A stretch of 64,000 nucleotides of DNA from Tetraselmis striata (Eukaryota; Chlorophyta; Chlorodendrophyceae; Chlorodendrales; Chlorodendraceae): assembly GCA_006384855.1 (NCBI GenBank), contig VCJN01002238.1, forward strand, positions 1 through 64,000, given 5' to 3'. Each line of letters begins with the position of its first letter. Positions within the stretch are counted from its first letter, which is position 1. Positions 58,681 to 64,000 of this stretch are shown one piece after another. The notes beneath the pieces are model-generated. The model searched no databases. It was given only the letters and a program-made list of their open reading frames with translations, and was not told the DNA's origin. The position numbers and the translations under genes are program-made.

Positions 58681-59908
58681 ATGGGTCCCGCGACGGCGCA
58701 GCACGCCACCACAGCTGGCGCCACGCGATCGCCGACCGCGCTTCCCGGCAGCTGGGGCAGCCACAGGCGCAGTGCCATCGGCCGTCCACGAGGGGCGGCT
58801 GTGGCGCCCTGTGCGTCTTCCGCGCAGGATGCCGGAATCTCAGAGATGCGCCCCCTGGGGAAGTCGGGCCTCAGCGTGTCCTCGATGGGGATTGGCAGTC
58901 GTAAGTGGGGTGACACGAGCGAGGGCTACGGCAGCCGGTTCACCGAAGAGGACCTTTCGCTGGTGTTCGAGACGGCCATCAGCATGGGCTGCACCTTCTT
59001 CGACTGCGACGAGACCTACGGCTACCAGAGCCTGCCGGCAGGGCAGCAGGCGGAGCAGCTGCTTGGCCGGCAGAAGGCGCTGTGGTCGCACCCTGCGCGG
59101 CCGGAGATCATCGTGGGGACCAAGTACTGCCCGCTGCCCTTGGGCCAACTCATTCGTGGGCGGGGAGGTGCGCGGCGGCAAGCAGGGGATGGTCCCGGCG
59201 CTGCAGGCCAGCCTGGAGCGCCTGGGCTCCGAAAAGGCTGACTTGTGGCAGATACAAAACCCGGTCGACGCTCGCAATGCGGAGTTCATGGAGGGGCTCG
59301 CCGACGCTGTTGAGATGGGACTCGTACGTTCAGGGGTTCGCCTGCCAGGGCGGCTCGCCCACACTGCCTGCCTTTGCTCCTCTTCCATTCGCATCGACAC
59401 CCATACCCATCAGTCTTTTTTTAACCCCTCCGAGTCGTCGTTTGTGCAGGTTCGGGCGGTCGGTGTGTCAAACTTCAACACGCAGCAGCTGGAGGACGCA
59501 ATCGAGGCGCTGGGCAAGCGAGGGATCCCGCTAGCCAGCAACCAGGTGCGCTACAGCATCCTCCACCGCGCGCCGGAGCGCGACGGCATGCTGGAGCTTT
59601 GCCAGCAGGCGGATGTGGCGCTCATCGCACACTCCCCGCTGGACGGCCGCCTGGCGGCAGCGCCCGACACGCTCCCGCCAGACGAGGCTGCGATAATGAA
59701 GCTGCTCGAGTTTCTGGGCGCGGTGGCCCATGGCGGCAAGTCTGCCGCCCAGGTGGCCTTGAACTACTTGCTGTGTAAAGGCGCTATCCCCATTCCGGGG
59801 TGCACCACGCCCTCTCAGGCGGAGGGTCTCCTGGGGGCGATGGGCTGGCGGTTAGAGGAGGACGACCTCGCCGTCATCGATGAAAAGCTGACATACCACA
59901 AGTACTAG
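58681..59908 (+). CDS. Aldo/keto reductase, plastid-type, with an apparent frameshift
   Basis: NADPH-dependent carbonyl reductase family. An N-terminal stretch of about 55 residues looks like a transit peptide, followed by MRPLGKSGLSVSSMGIGS. The tetrad Asp and Tyr are in TFFDCDETYG and the Lys in VGTKYCPLPL. Then come SLERLGSEKADLWQ, VRAVGVSNFNTQQLEDAI, GIPLASNQVRYSILHRAPE, LIAHSPLDGR, and IPIPGCTTPSQAEGLLGAMG at the C-terminus. An intron at 59324-59449 is in phase 0 and happens to be open. The frame changes by one base between about 59155 and 59175, inside CGTGGGCGGGGAGG, so the two halves are not in one frame as sequenced; an extra G in the G run would explain it. The catalytic His of the usual QIHWP is replaced (QIQNP), which would alter activity. 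The closest plant relatives are chloroplast aldo/keto reductases of the pyridoxal reductase type. Confidence 0.88.
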
Positions 59909-60933
59909 AAGCCGCATCTTTAGTACCCCGTTTTCCCTGCCCCCTCGGGTCACAAGCGGCTAGACACTGCTGGCGATTTGCCAGCGCGGTTTAATGTGAC
60001 TGCATGGAGGAGGCTGAGAGATCTATGGGGAGGCATATTTGTCAACCTGCCAGGCATATGCGTCAACGCACTTCGCGATGGTCTGTCTCCCCCCCCCCCC
60101 CCCCCCCCCAACCACTTCCCCTTGCCCATCTGTGTGCAGCGTTCACAGTGCCGTGATTGGTGCATACAAGTGAGTTTATGTTCAGTTGATGATGCTGATA
60201 TACGATGGATTCCCCCAACTAGCAGTCTCAAAGTATGCTGGGCAAGCGGTGGTTCGGCAGCATTCGGAGCTCAAGGCTGTGGTGCGCTGGCCTTGCGTCG
60301 GTGCATATGGCACGCTGCAAACCGTGCGGTGCAACGATGACACGGGGGGCTGCATACACGTGCGGCACAGGGGTTCAGGTTGGGGAGGGGTTAGGGGGGG
60401 CAGCGGATCCTATGGCAGGGCTGCAGCGCATCAGCAGATTTGATGCGCCGCACGCCTCAGCTGCTCCGAAACCATTACGCTAATTCCGCCGGCGCATCAT
60501 GCCATGCGGTGGCGGCTCTTTCCAATGTCATTGCGACGCAATGGCCCGTATGTAGGCAGCATGCAGTGTGACTCTCAGCTCCGGAGTTGTCGCTTCTGGT
60601 GCAATGCGCGCAAAGAAGGGAACATGCCCTTCTTGCTTCATAGGCGACTATGATTTCACATAGCACGATGACAGCCTGCATAGTAGATATTGCGCGCAGT
60701 AATTTAGTTAAAAGTGCTGTGTTGTGGCGCGGGAGTGGACGGTGCAGCCCAGCATGCGGCGCGGGGCTGCAGCAGAGCCCCCACAACTGGCTCTGACGCG
60801 TAGGCATTGGCTGCTGCTGCTGATGCTAGAATGGGATCCATCACCGTTACGCATCGATAGCCAAGCACAACTCCTGGGCTGGCCGGGGTGAGCGTGTCCT
60901 GCACATGGAGATGGGGAATTCTCGGGACGCCCC
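59909..60933. other. Convergent spacer between aldo/keto reductase and elongase
   Basis: Contains both 3' UTRs. A C run of about 20 lies at 60091-60110. A single MITE-type end TGCTCCGAAACCAT is at 60462-60475 with no partner seen nearby. No gene is supported. Confidence 0.45.
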
Positions 60934-62899
60934 TTACTGCGCCTTGGTCTTCGCCTTGGAATCTGCCTTTGCCCGGTAGTTCTTTCTGCGCGGTCGGGTA
61001 TCAAGAGCACATTCGGAAAACATCGAGCCTTGCGACGTGCCAACACTGAGGATGATGCAGCTCAGGACGGATGTGTGTGTGTGCGTGTGGGGGGTGGGGG
61101 GGGGGGGGGGGGGCGCACATGTAGAAGTTGAAGAAGAGGGTGAAGAAGATGACGCACTGCACGAGCAGCAGGTAGAAGGACAGGCGCGGCTGGTAGCAGT
61201 CCTTCACAAACAGGCAGAAGCAGCTCTGCCGGCGCAAGGGAGGTCAAGAGGCGAGGCTCAGCTGTTTGTGGAGCACGCTTGCGGCAGCAAAGCTGATGGG
61301 ACCACCATGGGTTTGGCCGGCTTCGGCACGTATGCCACACCCTCCCCTGTGCGCACAGCTGATTGGCTGAATGGGATGGTCATGAAGATGAAGAGATTGC
61401 AGATGCAGTGGAAGCACTGTCATAGGGATGGTCAGTGGGTCGGCTGCGGGGGGTCACCTGCGCGATGAAGGACAGGAACTGCAGCATCTGCGCCCTGGTG
61501 ATTTGGTGCTTGATGAAGTTGAGCTTAATGCCGACAGAGGCGAAGAAGTAGTAGCCATACCTGCCCACAGAGGGGGGGGAGGGGGAGGGGCGAGGCGAGT
61601 CAGCAGAGGCAGTTGCAGTGGCCCAAGGAGCAGTGGACAATATCGCTGCTGGGGGGTGGTGGGGGAGAACCGGGGGGGGGGGGGGGGGGGGAGACACACA
61701 TGAGGACGTGGATGAACGAGTTGAGCGCGCAGCAGAAGTAGGCCTCGCCGCCTGGGCCATACTTGACCACGAGGAACCAGACGGGGAAGAACGTGGTGGC
61801 GTGATGGTATACATGCAGGAAGGATACCTGCGGGATGGGCACGTGATGAGAGCGTGCACAGTAGCCACCGCGCCTTGACAGATCGAAGCACTCATATGGC
61901 TGACAGTGTAGGGGAGCGCTGGTGATGGGCGAGTCTGGTGAGTGCAGAGGTATGAGGAGGGGGGACAGGCACGCACCTGGCGGTTGTTCTTCTTCAGTAT
62001 CATGATGAGCGTGTCGCCGAACTCGTACGCCTTGGAAACGTAGTGGATCCACAGCACGCGCGCCAGGCGGTAGCCGCTGGCAGAGGTGTCCGTGAAGGGC
62101 GCGGGGTCGTTGGGGTTACACCACAGCGAGAAGCGGCGCCCCCAGCCAAAGTTGCGGTAGGCCTGATGTCGCACAGGTGACAGTGATGGTGAGTTGCGAT
62201 TGGGTGCGCCGGGCGATGGTGGTGCAGGCAGGAGAGCGGGCACCGGGACGCCATCGCACCTGGTGGAGCGTTTCTGTGACCATGTACAGGGAGAGGAAGA
62301 AGAGGATGGCGTTGTGCACCGCCGCAACGCCCTTCAGCTGCATCGGCTCGCGGTCCCGCATGACACGTGTCAGCACTGGGATGCCTAGCAGGTCTGTGGC
62401 GCCGCAAAAGTGGGGTGGGGAAGGGGGGGGAGGGGGGGGGTGAACAGCCGCTACTCATCAGCATCCCGCAGCGCCCATGGAACTCCATATGCCAGCACAT
62501 GGGTGATGGCGCCCGAATGATGGTGGCGTGTTGGTGCAAGCGAGGTGTGTGTAGGGGGGGGGGGGGGGGGGCAATCACACAGCAGGCTGATGGTGACAGG
62601 CCAGCGGATATCCATCAGCGGCCAGTCCGCCACGCGCTCATCTGCAGGGGCGGCCGCACCACATCGCAAGGTGCTGAGCAAGATTGATTGGGAAGTAGTC
62701 TCCCCGCTCTTGCTGAAGCACCGTGCTGCTGTGCGCGGTGTGGGGAAGGCCGTCGCATAGCTGGCGTATCCCAAGAATATCGCCCCCTGGGGTTGATGGG
62801 CAGGGGGGGGGGGGGGGGGCACTCACCTTCATACCCCGGCCCAACCAGGTAGTCCAACGTGGGCTTGTCCAGGACCTGCTCGATCGAGATCGTCGCCAT
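60934..62899 (-). CDS. ELO: ELO-family very-long-chain fatty-acid elongase
   Basis: Condensing enzyme of fatty-acid elongation in the ER membrane, joining malonyl-CoA to an acyl-CoA. Nine exons on the minus strand, 62899-62827, 62641-62579, 62393-62260, 62162-61977, 61827-61700, 61560-61458, 61416-61357, 61225-61119 and 60985-60934, close to 301 residues. Family signatures: [17 protein letters not shown], the histidine box [15 protein letters not shown] (HVYHH at residues 157-161), [20 protein letters not shown], and a hydrophobic C-terminal part ending in a Lys-rich tail (KAKTKAQ) that suits ER retention. Several membrane spans are visible. The length is typical for ELO proteins. The HxxHH box and NSFIHVLMY segment resemble PUFA elongases of microalgae, but the substrate cannot be read from sequence. 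The intron at 61457-61417 is only 41 bases, and four of the eight introns begin with a C run a few bases after the donor. Confidence 0.95.
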
Positions 62900-64000
62900 T
62901 GTGTATTCCCTACGTCCGCCGCCGGTCCCTGGGTCGATAGCCAGCCAGTCAGCCCCGCCAGGGCTGGGTCTGTCGAGTAGGCGCCGCTCACGACGTTTGT
63001 GCTGGATGCCCCTCTGGCAGCACGAGCAAGTGCGGACGGACAATTGCCGGGGGTGGCTGCTTGCTGCGTGGTGCCCGCTCTGCTGCCGCCGCCGCCAACT
63101 TGTTTCTGGCTGTCGTTTGGGCCTGATGATGGGGCGCGCCGATGATGGTGATCCGCCGTTGTGATCGAGGCGCGCGGCTGCTTTTAGTCGCTATTTAGAT
63201 GTACACCTGTAGCGACCACAATAGCGCGCGACCAGTCGCCCAGCGCTGAGGCGGGCAAGGTTTCCCAGCAACTGGATGGCTGCCCATGTGCCCGAGGGGT
63301 TGTCTGTCGTTGAAAGGCCGTCGTAGTAATAAGGCTCTTCAGGTATTCGTCGTTGAGACCTACAGGTACGGGTACCAGTACGGGTACTACGCCGCAAAAA
63401 TATATACCGGTTCCCGGTTCCCTGGGTACCCGGGTACTCGCAAAATGAAATCCTCCCGGGGTTTAAGCTGTGTATAGCGGGGTCCCAATCCTGAGATGCA
63501 ACTACCGAAACGAGTGCGAATAGTGATTAGTGTCCGGTTGATACAGTCAAATATAACGTCATTTGATCAAAACTCAGAGCCCACGTGACCACCCGTCTCG
63601 CCAACCCATCCCGCCCCACCGATGCCAGTCGAACACACCGGCCGGCACCATCACGCGCATACCGCGGTAGCAGCGCGCTAACGTAGTCATATGGTGGCGT
63701 TCAGGTGCTTCGTCTTGTGTGTCGCGGGCAGGGATGGAGCTGGCGGCGGGATGATGAGGGAGCAGCGCGAGCGGTCACGTGCTAATATTTCGCACGCAGC
63801 GCGTGCCACGTAGCCAAAAAGCGTTGCCAGCTACACATCTCGGATTTGAGCCCCGGTTACGGTCTTCAGAAACGAGTACCTACGCGAACCGGTATTATGG
63901 CTCGTTCAGCAGCACTTCTGCCAGTCCGCCGTCAAGCCAAGGGTTAGTCGCTAGCGACTACAGGTACAGTATAAATTACATCAGGGCTTTCACAAAAGCG
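62900..64000. other. Region upstream of the elongase, no recognised gene
   Basis: The first few hundred bases probably carry the elongase promoter and 5' UTR. TAGTCGC-type repeats occur at 63187-63216 (GTCGCTA and TAGCGAC, 16 bases apart) and as a perfect 16-base palindrome at 63945-63960. Words of the type GTACGGGTAC repeat at about 63366-63440. No coding sequence is supported. Confidence 0.45.
63945..63960. repeat. Perfect palindrome TAGTCGCTAGCGACTA
   Basis: A 16-base perfect palindrome, the spacer-free form of the TAGTCGC hairpin seen at 10738, 46442, 47210 and 63187. Confidence 0.8.

Noticed and set aside
1-64000. tRNA or rRNA genes
   Set aside because: No cloverleaf with a GTTCRANNC arm in a suitable context and no rRNA core motif was seen by eye. 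A covariance-model scan would be needed to exclude small ones.
1-64000. Bacterial or organellar origin of the window
   Set aside because: Many spliceosomal introns, nuclear-type gene families and LINE/DIRS elements show it is nuclear. The single terminator-like hairpin at 58.25 kb is not enough to argue otherwise.

Overview
The window looks like nuclear DNA of a green microalga (Chlorophyta). The evidence is intron-dense genes with short GT-AG introns, plastid-targeted families (RETICULATA-related, MsrB), a fatty-acid elongase, a TGA-recoded selenoprotein W with its own SECIS element, a WW-domain gene resembling the ciliary CEP164 N-terminus, and LINE and tyrosine-recombinase elements of kinds known from algae. 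Coding exons are GC-rich by eye. Stop codons are standard (TAA, TAG and TGA all end genes), apart from the one Sec-coding TGA. I name no species.

Layout. 1-5.7 kb: two host genes, a WW-domain protein (+) and a RETICULATA-related plastid protein (-, eight exons that close in frame). 5.7-26 kb: gene-poor accessory DNA. It holds a degraded tyrosine-recombinase element with inverted ends (about 7.19-12.15 kb), a long stretch with no recognised gene (12.2-20.8 kb), and a decayed LINE (about 20.8-26.0 kb) preceded by a 190-bp tandem array built as dimers. 26.8-32 kb: the spliceosomal protein MFAP1 (+, nine exons) converging on a methionine sulfoxide reductase B (-). 32.6-34.4 kb: a fresher 5'-truncated LINE of another family. 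34.9-44.1 kb: a large many-exon gene ending in two fibronectin-III domains, with a MITE-like element and a TATG microsatellite in its introns. 45.2-46 kb: selenoprotein W (-). 46-58.6 kb: a second accessory block with a badly broken DIRS-like retroelement on the minus strand (about 49-53.3 kb) and a G/C strand-skewed, proline/arginine-rich minus-strand region (53.4-57.4 kb). 58.7-63 kb: an aldo/keto reductase (+) and an ELO fatty-acid elongase (-, nine exons).

The host genes do not form one pathway. MsrB, SelW and the aldo/keto reductase are all redox proteins, but nothing in the sequence shows co-regulation. Exon models were built by hand from splice signals and family conservation. Those for RETICULATA-related, MFAP1, SelW, ELO and the 3' half of the FN3 gene close exactly in frame. 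Most promising for follow-up are the complete selenoprotein W/SECIS pair, the dimeric tandem array ahead of the LINE, a 25-bp LINE-tail insertion between 13-bp direct repeats, poly-C runs placed just inside many 5' splice sites, and a recurrent TAGTCGC palindrome.
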